A stretch of DNA of 64,000 nucleotides, taken from Ciona intestinalis (lineage: Eukaryota; Chordata; Ascidiacea; Phlebobranchia; Cionidae). Position 1 is the first letter of the stretch; each line of letters opens with the position of its first letter. The stretch lies in contig NC_020169.2 in assembly GCF_000224145.3 (NCBI RefSeq), positions 602,257 through 666,256 on the forward strand, given 5' to 3'. A program made the position numbers and the translations under genes. Shown here in pieces: positions 1 through 13,629 of the stretch. The notes beneath the pieces are model-generated. The model did not search any database and was not told where the DNA came from. It saw only the letters and a list, made by a program, of their open reading frames with translations.

Positions 1-1422
1 ATTGTTTTGGAATAAAATACTGCTATGTAATGTGGAGGATTCAAATTATTCGTTTGTTCATAGGCAATTAAAATTCATATAATTTGTAACAAAATGTAGG
101 GGTCCTCCTTAAACTTAGGTATGCTAGACCAACTAAATATTCATTCCTGCAGGTGCAGTTAAAAAAGGCGATAAGTCTTTTGGTAAATTGACCATTCCAT
201 GTTCTTTTAGTACACCCGACATGTACAGTTGAACATATAAATAAGAATCTGGTTTATTTTTCCAATGATGTGTAATCCATACATAGCGTGGTGACTTTCA
301 TTATTTGAAACAACATCACAGTGCATCATATATTGTTAAATTACAAGCTTTTAATCTAATTAATTTACCAGGGTTCATATCAAAAACTAAGCAACAGATA
401 TAGATATGCAGAAAATATGTCACAAGTTTGATTTATGTACAAGTCAATCTTATTGTGTGTTACAGAAGATATCAAACGTGCAAAAGTTATAAAAAGTGAA
501 ATCTCACGAGCAGGAAATAATCTATGACGGGCTTAAGGATTTTTCTTTAGATCTGAAAAGGAATATAATGCTTGGTTAATTTCAATAGAGTTATAGAACT
601 TGTATGGATACAAAGTTGTATGCTCCACTATTGTGAACATGGGTGTCTTGTGGCAAGAGTTACTTGCTCCAACCAAGTGGTCACTAATGGGTTGGCCAAA
701 TTTTCAATCATTACTTACAAAGTTGGATGCTTAGCAACTCATTGGTGTACAGTAGGTGTATGAAAATAAAAATATGTGATATTTATTTCTTTTAAACTGA
801 GTTGACTGCTGTAATATGCACATCATGCATGCTTAGATTTTTTGCCATTTCAAACTATAAAGCAATGACAAGTGACACGTGGTTTGAGGCAGCCACTGGC
901 ATGTTAATAGAATACACACATCTTCAATGGCATTGCGTGTTTAACCTGATATCCTCCATATAGAAGGTGGGTACACCAACAACTATCATACAATGTACCA
1001 CTTCCTTGTTTGTTGTACCACTCATTAAAATACAATGTACCACTTTGTTGTACCACTCATTAAAATCATTAAAACTCTTTTTTTCTTTTCAGCATTATTT
1101 AAGAACATTTTGTTAAATTATGTTCTCCTTTAAACACAAATATTCTAAGCGAGTGTGTGCTTACATCGACCAATGTGTGATGCTAACATGTGTACAAGCC
1201 ATTCATGCAAGATGAAATGTTCCTTGCTTGGCTGAGATCCTGTTGGCGAAGTCTGCATGCACAAATCAAAAGCAACGTGAAAATAACACGGGTTAGTATC
1301 AACGCAATAAGTTAAACTTCATGCACGACTCCTTCTTTTGTATAGAAACATAAATAAATCACCAAGAAAACTAAAAAAAACATTCTTTACCAATTGCACA
1401 AAACCAGAATAAGTCCAGATTT
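1..1422. other. Region downstream of CAMTA, no gene seen
   Basis: No convincing exon is visible on either strand. The stretch would hold the 3' UTR and terminator of the CAMTA gene, which reads leftward. A SINE-like fragment lies at about 640-710. A short direct repeat containing 'aaaatacaatgtaccac' occurs twice near 1000-1065. The small open frame at 572-763 has no recognisable domain and overlaps the SINE fragment. Confidence 0.5.
640..710 (+). repeat. SINE-like fragment (tRNA-SINE family)
   Basis: The text around 'agtggtcactaatgggttgg' matches, in the opposite orientation, the central part of the fuller SINE copies near 28.2 and 30.9 kb. Neither end of the element is recognisable here, so this is a degraded internal fragment. 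Confidence 0.5.
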
Positions 1423-4400
1423 TTAACATACAAAAACAAAACCTCTTTCATTAAAATAATTCTTATTAAAAATATTAACAAACTTCAAAAATAATTTACA
1501 AATGCTACTTTCTTGATAAAATTCCACACAGCAACTTAAGTATAAACACATCATGCATGGAAAATAATTAAGATAACTCCACCTGCAATGACAACGTCGT
1601 AGAAATCTTTGGATTTTTTGAGCTGCTTGATGTTGTCGTCTCTTTGTTAAATGACCTCTGCAAAACAACTGTGGTGTAAATAATGAATATTGGGCGCCAT
1701 ATTTCATGCAAGTAATTCATTCAGTTTGTATAGCCATTTCGACAATCTATTGCTCAATAGTGACTACAGGGTTTATTAATTGCTGTAAAGTTAAGTATCT
1801 TGCCCAAGAATATACATGCCTAAAGCCTCAAGCTATAAACCCCTCAAGTTACTTTGCGATGACATTTCACAAAGCTAAATCAACATTATCTTTACCTCAA
1901 AGCATCTTCAATAAGACGAACTGACGGCGGACGTGAGGTACGTTGCCCTCTGTATGTTCGTGCATGTTTGTAACTTCGGTAAAACGACTGAATAAGTATA
2001 GCAGCATGACGACTTTTCTGGAAACGTTTTTGTTCCTGGTATGATCGGAATTTACTCTGGATCAAGACAGCAGCTTCATTCATCTTCTTGCACATTGCAA
2101 ACTAAACAAATGAAATGCTTTTTAATTTCAAGCACTAGTAAGTATATTAAAGGGTGCTCAAGGATATAGGTTTGATACTAAACAAAACATCGATCTGAAA
2201 ACAGAATACCTGCTTTAAATCCTTTGTATGCTTGCAAAACATAAATATAGAAGTTAATATTTAAAAATTAGATTTTTACTTTTATAGGTAATATACCAAA
2301 AGTATTTTTTACTTACCATACGGTATTTACGATAACACCTTTGTATAAGAAGTGACGCACGTAGTTCTTGACCATTTAACGATAAACGCTGAAAAACACA
2401 AACAATAAATACTTTACACCATTAGAAATTCATAAAAGTGACAAACTTCTGTGTGGTACGCAGACAAGACGGCTTTTGCTGCAAAGTAAAGTTGACGTTG
2501 TTCTTGTTCACTCAGGCGAAGAGAATCCAATTCCAGCTCGTTGGGATTTTGATAAGCTCTTATTGAAGTTGAACGTGGTGGTAATTGAAGGAAGTCACAC
2601 CAGTTGATGGTGGAATTATCACGCTGTGTTGTTGTAATGGGGGGTTTCATTTAATGTAGTGTGATGGACTCAGTTAAAGTTTAAAGGCAAAAATATCACA
2701 AATAAATAAACATATAACAACTATGAGAAATAAGGTCTTGATTATCATTACACAACTTTATACTAAACTAAAAGATGTGCGTGAAAAATTTAATGCTCAG
2801 TTTGAAGGCTGGCAAAATAAGGAAGATAAAAGTTGGGGTTAATGGTTTGTTATGTTCGAATATTTGTATTAAAAGTTATGGTGAGGAAAGTATATAAAAC
2901 AGAAAACACCTAAAAATATTTCCAAATTTAATAGTAAAAAATAAACACTTATTTTGAAATCTAAAATTCACCTGATAGTCATATGGTATTGAAGTTTTTC
3001 CACCACACCGAGAAGTAACAAAATGTGGGAGTGATCTTAAAGTGAGACCTGAAACATTAACAACTAATTATAACAATGGTCAGGAGTTGTTGTTTAACTC
3101 CATGACCCAAGTCACCTTGTATACCATGCTGTATAACCTCACACATATGCAAGAAGATATAAATGATAATTACCTTCAGCAGATTCCTTCATAACTTCAG
3201 GCGATGATTCAAGTATTTGTTCAGCAAGCGTTGCAATGTCGGTGGTGCCTGTTTCAATATTTTAACACAAATTTACATAATGTAGTCTAACAACAAGAAA
3301 TTTGTTGGAAACAACAGTAACCTATAAGGTTATAATAACAGTAGTTGTAGGAGTATAATCAGACCATAAAGAAGATATATTATATAAATGCATAATATAT
3401 AAAGATTGCATAAACTTTCCTTTGTTTTTAAAGGTGCTCTGCTTTTCAAACAGCAACAACATGTTTTTTTTATATCTTTTCAGTTACAGTGTAATCAAAA
3501 GCATCTTTGAATTTTAAATAAGTTGAATGCAAAGCAAGGTTAAATATGATTTTAAAAAATGACCTGAATCAGCGAATAAGTTTCCATTTCTTGCCAACTC
3601 TGAAGTGAAACCTGTTGATTGGTTGTTTAACATTTGATCTCCCATCGTGTTCTGCAATTAACCATTTCATTTTATTCACTTGCACCGATCAGTCACGAAA
3701 ACAAGATTATATTTAAAATGTTAAGGTCAAGATATTGCATACATAAAGAAAAACGGTGTAAATTTAGGTCATATATTATTATACCAAAAAACCAACAAAA
3801 CAACTTAACAAAAGATTTGAAATTGCCATTTTTCATGAATTCACCAACTCAAGTGAAAGGTATATACATTATAAATAGCATTTATGTAGATTTAATACCT
3901 GAGTTGTAAATTTGAATGAATGTTGGTTTGATGGGGACGGTGGTCTACTTGTGGTTGGTTGGATATCTGTATCGTCCGTCTCCATGGAATCTTCACCAGA
4001 ATCCAATGTATCACCTGATGATGATATTGTTGTATCACCTGTGGGGTCATGAAAGGTCATGTTGAAATAAATAAATCACAATTTTTTGTTGAATCTATTT
4101 ATTTTATTTGTTTTGCATCATATGAGTGTAATACTCCTTGTGATGATAAAAATTAGAAAACCAGGGTTTATACCATACTTAGAGACAAAACATTTCTTCT
4201 TAACATTTCTGGTCCCTTGGACCTTGTTTTATTTTATGAATAAATGCATAATATTTTATTCATAACTTAGCAGCACTCTTATAAAAGAAACAAAGTCACA
4301 AGCAGTGTTTCCAGTTACACCATGATAATCAACCACAAAACCTAACAACAGAAATGGAAAAGTGTTATTATTGCAGAAAAAAACTTGATTAGTACATGGG

Positions 4401-7400
4401 TAACTTAAAATAAGTGAATATTTGTTGTAAAATAAGAGAACAAAATGTTTTTTTTCTTTTAAAACATAAGGAACTGCTACGACAAATGAAAAAAAGTTCC
4501 ACCAGCATACTACCAAAACATGTATTTCTTTCAAGTTTTAATCCATATAATTATTACAAACAGAATAACATGATGTTTATACCGATAGAGCTTGTATCAA
4601 CTTCATCATCTTCGGGATAGAAATCATCATTTTGTTGAACACACATTGAAAGAACTTCCAATCTTAAAAGTTAAAATACTTTGGGTAATAATATTTTCAT
4701 AAATGTATTTATCCATACCATGTTTGTCTCTCAGCTCTTCATTTTTAAGTATTGTTATTACATTATGTTGTGTAAAAACTAAAAAAGTAAAAAAAATTAA
4801 AAAAGATAAATTTATGTTGCGTTGTGTTTATGCAGAAGCTTTTAATGGTGTGATCACAGGCAAGAACTGTGAAAATTTTAACCTTTTAAATAATTCATGA
4901 TGTCCATGTAGTTGAGCTATAGCTGAGGCACAGCGACCTAAGTAATCAAGTGTATGAATCTCATATTTTCTCCAGGTGTATAGAATTTCCGCACAACCTT
5001 GATGGCCGCTCGCACACGCCCACATCTGCAATTACGTGCTATTGTTGGTAAACTACATTATTAAACAAACATTTAACAGTTTGCAAGTCAGAAAAAATCT
5101 TCTGAAAATATCTTTATTGTGATCTTAAACGACTGACATTTTGGTCTTTGTGAATGTATCAGTATGTGTCCTAAGTCACTTTACGATGCACCCTAATATA
5201 TTCTAAAGCTTTAAACCTTTAGAATCACAATTAAATTATTGGAAGATTTCTTTTACACTTATAATATGTTGGCAAACACGTGTATCTTTTTTCTTTTTTC
5301 CCCATCAAAGTAAATACAAGTGCTTCAAAAATAACCAAATAATAAGTTTTGAACTCACCAGTGCAGAACAACCATATTTATCAACATTCTGTGGATTGCA
5401 TTCCATTTCAAGGAAAGCATTGAAGTTGCCACACATCTCACTAAAAGTAATTTGAGCTTAATGGTTAAGTACATACACAACAATGATGTAACCAACAATG
5501 GCAATTTGAACTGTTTTAGAATGCTATAAACATTTCACTTGTTTTAAAGTTTACCAAGTATTTTACCATTTTTTTAACAGGACAAGAACACTAATCTGTA
5601 ATTAAAGAAACGAAAATTTGTATTTAAGTTATAACACCATCTAAATTGCAAAATAACAGTTTTCACTTCCAAAGTGCCAGCATATTGATATAGCAATAGC
5701 ATTTTGTAGCAACATTTATAATAGTTACCTAAGTGAACGGAGAGTATGTATAAGTTGTTGATAGCCAAGAGCTGCAGCGCAGTGAAGTATTGTAAGTCCA
5801 CTACCATCAACCTGAGTAATAGAAATGATATTTTAATATATGAATAACTGTTTTGATAAAAGAAATATTTGTAATATTTTAATTTTCTAATATAAGACCT
5901 GTAAGTTTTATTATTTAAAGTTAAAATACCAATATATTTCTCAAAATTTTGAACCATTTGCTCAGCTAATGTATCAAAGTTTTTATCACAGCAGCCAGCA
6001 GGTACAGTTTTTTAATGAAAAATAATTTGAACTGAATAGATCTTAGTTTTAATTAATTGACGTGAAACCTGAACTGTTCAACCACTCGGTATCCATCACA
6101 AATTCAAAACTAACATTTTCTGCAGTTTTGCCAGTTTTTACAAACGGTCTGTTTTTCGAGTGAATTTAAATGCTTCAGGATTTAAAATCAATTTCATTCA
6201 TCTTACTGAATTTTTTTACTGTATCCCTATGCCAGATAAAATACTAAGTAACTTTTAAACCTCTTTGCATACCTCATTATCAAAGTTTACGAAGTTGCTT
6301 TTATCAAACATTGCAAACCGATGATAAAGTCGCTGACACAAAGTTATAAGTCTTGATTCTTCATTGTTAATATCCCGTGGTGGTTGATCAGCATTCACAT
6401 CTGTTACAAATACATGTTCGTTATACCCAAAATTAAATAGTAGTAAGATAAAAAATGATTTTCTTTGAGTAACAACACTATTTTAAACATGCTCGGCCCG
6501 CTTTAAATAACAATGTATGTGGCTTTGTGGGTAATTGTTTGGTTACCCATGACAGAAAATTAGAATCCCCCATTAGTTACCACTCGGTTAGACAAATTAT
6601 GGTTAAGTGACTTGCCAAAGGACCCAGATACAATGGTAGCTACATTGAGACTTAAACCCATTATTCTGTACTGTGCCATGAGGGTTTTGGGTTTTGTATT
6701 TAGGGCAACCAAATGTCTCATTTTATAAAGGCAAATAAAACATAGCGTTGTACTATGTTGTCTTCCCTAAACATGAACAACAAATTATTAAAACAAACCT
6801 AGGTTTAAAACTTTAAGACCATGCTGTACTCCACCATGTAATGTGTTCGGTTTATTAATTAAACTTCCATTTTCACCGATTGAGTTCAACCTTTGCTCCA
6901 TTCTCTCCAGTCGATTAATGATTGACAGTTTGAATTCATTTTCTTAAAAGTAATAATAAAACAAATCACAATTTCTGCCTTAAGTTTCCACCAAGCTTTG
7001 CTAAAGTAAAAGATAAATGAACCTTGAACAGAAGCTGCTCCCCTAATGTAAAGAAGTAGAGACAGCTGATTTGTTCAACTACCCCACTTAAAAATAAAAC
7101 AATAAACATAATATTTTTATTGAAACTCAACTAAAGAAGTTTTTATAAACTATTTATTTTTTCAAGTAATTATGATCCAAGCCACATGGCTATACACAAG
7201 TATGTTTTAAAATACAGTTAAGGATTAACTGTTTTGTTACATAACTTTTTTATTACAAGAATTTAATTACTAAACTTTTACAGAAAGGAAATGAGTTTAC
7301 CCACAAGCTTATCTTCCCATAGTTGAGCTGTGAATATTAATAATTAATGTGATGACCACTCACCATCAAGTTTGAGCCATTGTGTGGCAAGTTCCGAATA

Positions 7401-10400
7401 TGCAGGTGGAACTTGTTTGTAATGAAATGGGACTGGCTTTGAAACGATTCTGTCATTACATACAACGGTGAGATCGACGTGTCCAACATCATGTGCTGAA
7501 TAATAGAGATGAGTTATTATTATTTACCGGCATGTTGGTACTGATAGTTTACCTGGACAGTAACATCGTAGCACACCATTTTGTATGTTCGTAGCAGGAA
7601 CTGAAATACTTCCGAACATACATGTGTAATTGTTACAAAAATTCCAACTACCGGTGATCAAAACTTTAACACCGCCCTTGGAGGAAATAGATAAGTAAAA
7701 GTTGCTAAATGCTCTATATAAAGGTTATCAGTACCTCCGAGTATGACCAGTCTGGTGAATATTCAGTGATGAGGCTTAAGCTTTGCATCTCACTTGAATG
7801 CGAGGTGCCAGGTAAGGCACTTTCATCACCATAACTACGAACTGAACTGTTCTCATCTAATACTGCAGGAAATAATGAAATAGTGACTTGTGGTATTAAA
7901 ATGCATGGGCAGCATACCTGGGTCCCATAACTGTTGGGGAAATAAATCGCTCACAGCACTTTCATTGGACGAGTTTGTCTGCATTAAAAAGTGTTTACCA
8001 CACATTAAGAAATTTAAAGAAAAGGTTAGGAATAGTAATAAATAAAAAATCATTAATAAATGATTAGGTCTACTAAAAATACTTGAAGCAATAAAAGAAA
8101 AGATAAAACAGAACTAACAGAACATTAGAAAAAAATGAAAAGTCAAAATAATTAAAAAAGAGTAAGTTATTAAATGTACTTGATCTGAAACTGTTTCCAT
8201 TGAAGTTGAAGTGACAGAGGTTGACGTGTTGAACAAACTATCAACATCAAACACGTCAAAACCAACATCAGAGAATGCATCGGACTCTGAACTTTCAACA
8301 AATGGGGAACGTTTGGGTTGAAGAAGGTTGCTGTGGCAGTTTGGAACCATCACATCTTTGATGCCTGGGTTGGGGGAATGGAAGTGATTAGGCAAGAATC
8401 ACACAGTAATAAATAAAACATTTTAATAAAACTGACGTCTTAATTAACCCTGTATCTCAGAGCAACTCAAACAGCTATAATACAGATGTCCTGTTAGACA
8501 CATGTATAATATGGTTTGATTGTAATGCAGAAACCAACAAGGCAAAGATTAACAACCATTGTTTGATAAAAAGATTGGATAGTGGGTTAGTGGGACATAT
8601 GTGACCAGTAGTGTAAATCATATCTTTGGAAAGTTATATTACAATTACTTTTTTTTGTTGGAAATATGATATAATTCATGCATTTTGCATATAATTACTA
8701 ATAAGATCCAACCTTGTATGTAACCATTACACTTCAATTCTTCGGATAAAGGAAGATGACTTTTATCATCTTTCAAACCTCCAGGAGTAGAAGAGAGGTT
8801 GGGTATCATGATCTTCTTGGAGGTTGGCCTGGAATTCTCATTTATTCCATGAGATGAAGATGTGGGGAGGAGAGTGTAATGATCGTCAGATGGAGGTTTC
8901 AACCCAGTGTTAGCATTCAAACTTTTATCACTTTTATCACTAATTTTTCCATCTAATTTAATAGAAGTACTTGGTGAAATTTCAGCTGTTTGGCGAGTAA
9001 TGTTTCTCTCAATATATTGCTCTGTCTGAGGTGTTGAATTTACCATATGATACCCAGTGTCAGCTTTTGAAGCAATTTTCGACAGTGGGCATGGTATAGT
9101 TTGTGAAGACATTGTATTAATAGTAGAAACAGCTTGCACAACAGCACATTTCCTTCCAGATGCATCATTTACAAAAATAACCGAATTCCCGTTGCATAAT
9201 ATAGTATTGGATACTGCTGTTTGGTTGTGTTTAGTGTTTTCAGTGTTAATGATGGTATTGTGGCCATTGTCGACAATACATGATACAGAAGGTGGGGAAG
9301 TGGTACACGGTGCACGCATCAACTCAATGCATGGAATGTTACTTCCATTTGACAAGATAATGTTTGGTTTGATGGTCACAGGAGTGTATCTGGTTAAAAT
9401 ACTCAAGTGATAATTAAGCAATAAGGCAACTACTGTTTCACAAAAAATGTAAACAGGACAGAATTATTATTTAAGCATGTTCCATATATTTTAATGCTTT
9501 AATGCACATATATTTTTTAATATTTTAATGCACATATATTTAAAAGCTGTTGTTTACCTTGGGCAAAACTAAAAGTATGATGATTTAAAGTACTAAAACT
9601 AATCTTATGCGATACTAACTAAACCTCAGATTGCTTGTATATATTTAATATTTAACATAAATATGTATTCTAATACTTTGATTGATTTACCGATTAGGAA
9701 TCTGTATTGACCGTTGCTCTGCGTAATGTTTTTCTATCAGACTTTCAATGATAATATCCATAGCTTCAGACACCTGGATAAAATATATTTCCAAAAAACA
9801 GCTGAATCACTTGGTATTTCCATATAAAACCTGATTGTATTATGTTAAACACAAAATAAAGGAACAACGAAACTTGTTTACAAAACAACACCTTGCTTAT
9901 CAAGGTAAGCGGTTTATAAAAATTTTCGGAGATTCAAGGCTACCTCTTTAGTGGTTAAAGAAGCTAATATAAGCTTAGCATTTTTTAAGCAAATCAGGGT
10001 TAAAACAAAAACTTCTTTTTACCATCACTAAAAGAATGTTTCAAATTAAAAAACAAAACTTACCAACTGAGGTCCATTAACACTTGGCCATGGAATCCTT
10101 GTAACTGGAACAAATGATAGTAAATATGGAGTTAACAAAAACTATTATCAGAATAACTTCTCTTTAAAATGAATTAATATCATCTGTTTATTCTGGCGAG
10201 CATATTTATAGCTACAAACACAGTGCCTGAGTGCAAAAGTTCCATTCTAAATGTTGGCACATTACCCCAACTCACTTAGAGTTACCAACTTGTCTGTTAT
10301 TATTTTATAGTAGTTAGTTTAACTTTAAGTTACCATTAGATCTGATGTTTTTAAATTTGATGGAGTTTGTAAGTAACTTACACATTGGACGTAGCTGATC

Positions 10401-11539
10401 CAGCAACTCTTGTTTTGAAAGTTGCCTCCATTGCTGGCATTGATGGTTAAGTGAAAAGTCTCGAATAATTTGTTTTCCATCATCATTGTAAGGATAGTTA
10501 AGGTAGTGAACTAAAACTATGTCAGGATTCTGTAAAGTTATAAAAAATCTGTATGAAAGTAGGATTTTTTATTTATACAGTTTACTATACCTGTATAAAC
10601 CAGTAGCAACGTCTGTGGAAAGTAGGCAACACATCAGAGTGAACATACAGAGCTGTGATGCATGGTATGCCAGCAACCTTTGTAACACATGGATATTAAG
10701 TATCTGACTATTACTGTATCTATTTGTTAAGTCAAAAGCTGTCTTTAATAATGTAGTGTAACTGGTGTCTTTAATTAGTGCATGTCCGCTATGTCCATAT
10801 ATTCAGTTCAATATAAAATTCAGCATATTGATCATTATTCCACAATAAGTTCTTAGTTGTCAAACAATGGAGATATGAGGGCCCTGGTTAAAGCTTAAGA
10901 GTTTAAATATCTACTTTAAACTATTAGTTTAAATTCATTGTAATAATTGTCAGTTTTACAGGGCAGAAAACATGTGCTTGGCATAATGAGAACCTCAGTA
11001 AACCTAACCAATGGAAATGGAATATATTAAGGTCATCACCAATCACTGTGGTACTCTGATAAAAAGCACAGTGACTGCCATCTAGAGTAGACTACAGCTT
11101 AGATAAACAGGTACTTACTTTAAGTTTAACGTGATCTTCACGGCACCATTTACTTTTTCGTTTGGTTTTCCAAATGTAAAGATCTTGTCTGTATTTCACT
11201 TTTTTTCTATTAAACATGAGCAGGCAGCCACTCTCTGGTCTGTAATATATATGAAAAGAAACTTTGACTCAAATTCAAAACAACCCTTTACTTTAAAATA
11301 AAGGCTATTATATATTTATATATATATATATATATACAAAACTGCATTCATTTATAGGCCTATATAACATACCTAAATACTCTGGATGTTGTAAGCCAGT
11401 CTGGATGTTGTTTAAAGTTGATAAGTATTGCAGCAATTTCTTCATTTGACATCCATGTATATTTATGCTTTGGTAGGTTAAGTGCTGGGGGTGGAAGTTT
11501 ATGTTGCAGTTCTTCAGGTATTACAACATCAGCTTTCAT
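1423..11539 (-). CDS. CAMTA: Calmodulin-binding transcription activator (CAMTA), multi-exon
   Basis: This is a nuclear transcription factor that binds DNA through a CG-1 domain and calmodulin through IQ motifs. Exons read leftward. CG-1 is encoded at 11373-11539, 11119-11239 (with FNRKKVKYRQDLYIWK), 10591-10677 (ending HRRCYWFIQ) and about 10383-10528 (NPDIVLVHYLNYP). A Ser/Thr-rich middle region lies at 8180-9390. The TIG/IPT domain spans about 7367-7860 (EYSPDWSYSEGGVKVLITG). Ankyrin repeats lie at about 4890-5810 (MWACASGHQGCAEILYTW). IQ motifs are at 2319-2392 (LLIQRCYRKY), 1904-2095 (AAVLIQSKFRSY and AAILIQSFYRSY) and 1560-1657 (AAQKIQRFLRRC). The order CG-1, TIG, ankyrin, IQ matches vertebrate CAMTA1/2. 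ATG 11539 is chosen because an acceptor lies 11 bases upstream; an additional upstream coding exon is not excluded. The stop at 1423 assumes no further intron after the last IQ motif; a 'CAG/GTGGAG' there could be a donor. Confidence 0.95.
6508..6678 (-). repeat. Degenerate tRNA-SINE copy in a CAMTA intron
   Basis: Sequence such as 'ccattagttaccactcgg' and 'ggttaagtgacttgcc' follows the body of the fuller SINE at 30926-31226 in the same order. The tRNA-like head is badly decayed. The copy sits between exons of the ankyrin-proximal part of CAMTA. Confidence 0.5.
11310..11336. repeat. TA microsatellite in a CAMTA intron
   Basis: A run of alternating T and A, slightly interrupted, lies between the first two CG-1 exons. 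It is a simple repeat with no other feature. Confidence 0.9.
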
Positions 11540-11867
11540 TTTACTTAGTTCTATATAAATAAAATTTGCAAATGATCAATAAACAATTGGTTAATAATTT
11601 ATAATGAGTAATGCTGATTACAGTAAAACATTGGCGAAAAAAGGTAGATTCTACAAGCACCCTCCTTTACAAAATTAGGGAAACAATTATAAACTGCAAT
11701 TTATTATTAAAAATAATGGGTATTGCAAGTTCTAACATGAGTAAAATATTGGCAAATTCACTACACACACGCACATCTTAAGCTTTAAAATATGAATGTT
11801 GCATATTTACTTTTTAAAAACTGTAACGTTAAAGCACGATTTGTTGTAGGATGAAACAAATTATATT

Positions 11868-12617
11868 TTAGGAAAAATACCTATACGCTTGGTAAAATCC
11901 CAAAGCACCAAGTGTAAAAAGGGCAGCACCAGACAACAACATTTCACGATGCATTTTTACTAATGCTGGATGAAGTTTGTTTTCTGCAAAAAAGGCCCCA
12001 CCCTTATTTCTATGAGGAAAGGGTTTATCTGGGATTTCTTTCTCAAGAAAATCACACAAAGGTTTCCAACCATCCTTAACCTTATATACAAGTAATTTAT
12101 CTTTTGGAGCAGTCCCCAACACATATTTATTGTGTTGTCTGTATGTAATACGATGTAACATATCGTTAAAGGGAATATCATGGAAAGGTGATTTCATAAA
12201 TATTCCAAACACAGCCATCACCCACGTCTGACTAAACTTAAAAAATTTTCTTCCCGTCGGTGATAAAGTTTGCATGAAATGGAGCACAGTATTATTACTA
12301 ATTTCATCTGATTGCTTTTTCAAACTGTTTAACCAGGAATCTTCATCTCTGATACTGAGAATAATTTTAGCATCTGGAAAAGCTCGATGAATTTCCTCCC
12401 AGTAAAAGTACACTGGTGAATCAATAGTGACATCTACATTATCATACATTCGACGGAAATCATCTGTCGTGCCGCCCTTCGTTAAAATACGTTGCCAATC
12501 ATCTCCTAAGTAGGAGAAGTTTTCCAAATAATCGTAAACAACGTAGCCCAACTCTGTCAATGCTGCAGTCAAGGACTTTGTTCCAGTTTTTGCAAATCCA
12601 GCAACTATAATTTTCAT
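11868..12617 (-). CDS. Intronless sulfotransferase-like protein with a C-terminal membrane segment
   Basis: The uninterrupted 249-residue frame begins MKIIVAGFAKTGTKSLTAAL, which carries the glycine/lysine loop that binds the 5'-phosphate of PAPS in sulfotransferases (GFAKTGTKSL, about residues 7-16). IILSIRDEDSW (about 85-95) fits the 3'-phosphate-binding strand. The protein resembles the small P-loop sulfotransferase_4-type family found widely in invertebrates, whose substrates are mostly unknown. The last ~25 residues (LLSGAALFTLGALGFYQAYR) form one hydrophobic helix, suggesting a tail-anchored protein with its enzyme domain in the cytosol. Loss of introns next to an intron-rich gene suggests either a retrocopy origin or a naturally intronless family. 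It ends about 320 bases upstream of the first CAMTA coding exon on the same strand, so it may lie in the CAMTA 5' intron. Substrate and activity are not known. Confidence 0.85.
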   Translation of the reverse strand: MKIIVAGFAKTGTKSLTAALTELGYVVYDYLENFSYLGDDWQRILTKGGTTDDFRRMYDNVDVTIDSPVYFYWEEIHRAFPDAKIILSIRDEDSWLNSLKKQSDEISNNTVLHFMQTLSPTGRKFFKFSQTWVMAVFGIFMKSPFHDIPFNDMLHRITYRQHNKYVLGTAPKDKLLVYKVKDGWKPLCDFLEKEIPDKPFPHRNKGGAFFAENKLHPALVKMHREMLLSGAALFTLGALGFYQAYRYFS

Positions 12618-13150
12618 TTTCTTAAATTGCCGAAATTTAAACTTTTACAGCAAACCACACAACAAACTGCACACAGTGCACAGTAAAAAATTCTACAGTG
12701 TGCATTTATTATATTTTAAGACCAACGTACTTCTATTAAGCAGTAGGACAATGCGACCATTTTTGATAAACTCGAAGCTTTAATAATAGGAAATAGGAGA
12801 TCGAAGTTGTAATATTTACAGACTTCTGTATTTAAATGGTCGTACTTTAAACATGGATAACTTATGACGAGTACTGATCGTGTAATTTCTCATATCATTT
12901 TCACAAAGAATTTAAAAGACCAGTTTTAACCTATTTGGTTTTCTCTCTATCCTCATCAAGACTGCCATGAAAGCCATTTGAAGGAATAAGTGAATGGTAT
13001 TTATTTCGTCTCTTCGGTCAGGTTAACAAAGAACGGAAGAGTGTACAAAAGCGAAAATAAGGAAAGTAACGGTAAAACGTAAACAAGATTTAATTAATCA
13101 AGAGATCACAGATCTAATGAATAACCACGTTTTAAACTAATTAGCATAAG
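12618..13150. other. Intergenic, upstream of the sulfotransferase-like gene
   Basis: No exon is visible. The stretch would contain the promoter of the leftward genes. An acceptor-like 'ttaag' lies just upstream of ATG 12617. No clear TATA box or other site could be assigned. Confidence 0.4.
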
Positions 13151-13347
13151 ATAGTAGAGTAAGGGAACATGGGACACCTTTAACAGATAATATCTAAATA
13201 GCCTGATCGTGTTTTGAACAATAAACAACGGTCTGTGGAAGCCGTGAAGACACGTTTTTTTAATTCATTAAATGTTCTTTGTTTAAGACCAAATGAAAAG
13301 AGAAAACAAAATGAAAAGGTGTCCCATCTACCCCCCCCCCTGCTATA
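13151..13347. mobile_element. MITE copy (GTGGGG..GATGGGACACC family)
   Basis: The copy begins 'tagagtaagggaacatggga' and ends with the inverted counterpart 'ggtgtcccatc' followed by a C-run. The ~200-bp body shares 'gcctgatcgtgttttgaaca' and the 'gttctttgtttaa' block with other copies in this window. It has no coding capacity, so it would depend on a transposase supplied elsewhere. Confidence 0.8.
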
Positions 13348-13629
13348 TTAATTAATCCTTTTACTATAACGGTCGACGGGGCTCGATCAAAAACCAATCT
13401 AAAGTAACCAACAAAACGGGTTCTAGTCGCTATTGGTGGCAGAATGAATTTATACATGTATTATAACCAATAAAACTTATAACGTATGAGGATTGAGTGA
13501 TTGGTAAAGAATATGTGTAAATACGCTTTGTACAACTCCTGTACCATGTTTTTATTGTAAACTTACACCAGTTAACGTTGTCGTCGCTTAAAAACGTTTG
13601 TTTTCATAAATTTTGACAAACCGTAATCA

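Noticed and set aside
5574-5957. 127-residue minus-strand ORF
   Set aside because: It runs through a CAMTA ankyrin exon and its introns. Only the part near 5743-5812 (LTILHCAALGYQQLIHTLRS-type) is coding, in the spliced frame.
9057-9410. 117-residue plus-strand ORF
   Set aside because: It is the antisense shadow of the large CAMTA exon; the minus-strand product is Ser/Thr-rich as expected for CAMTA.
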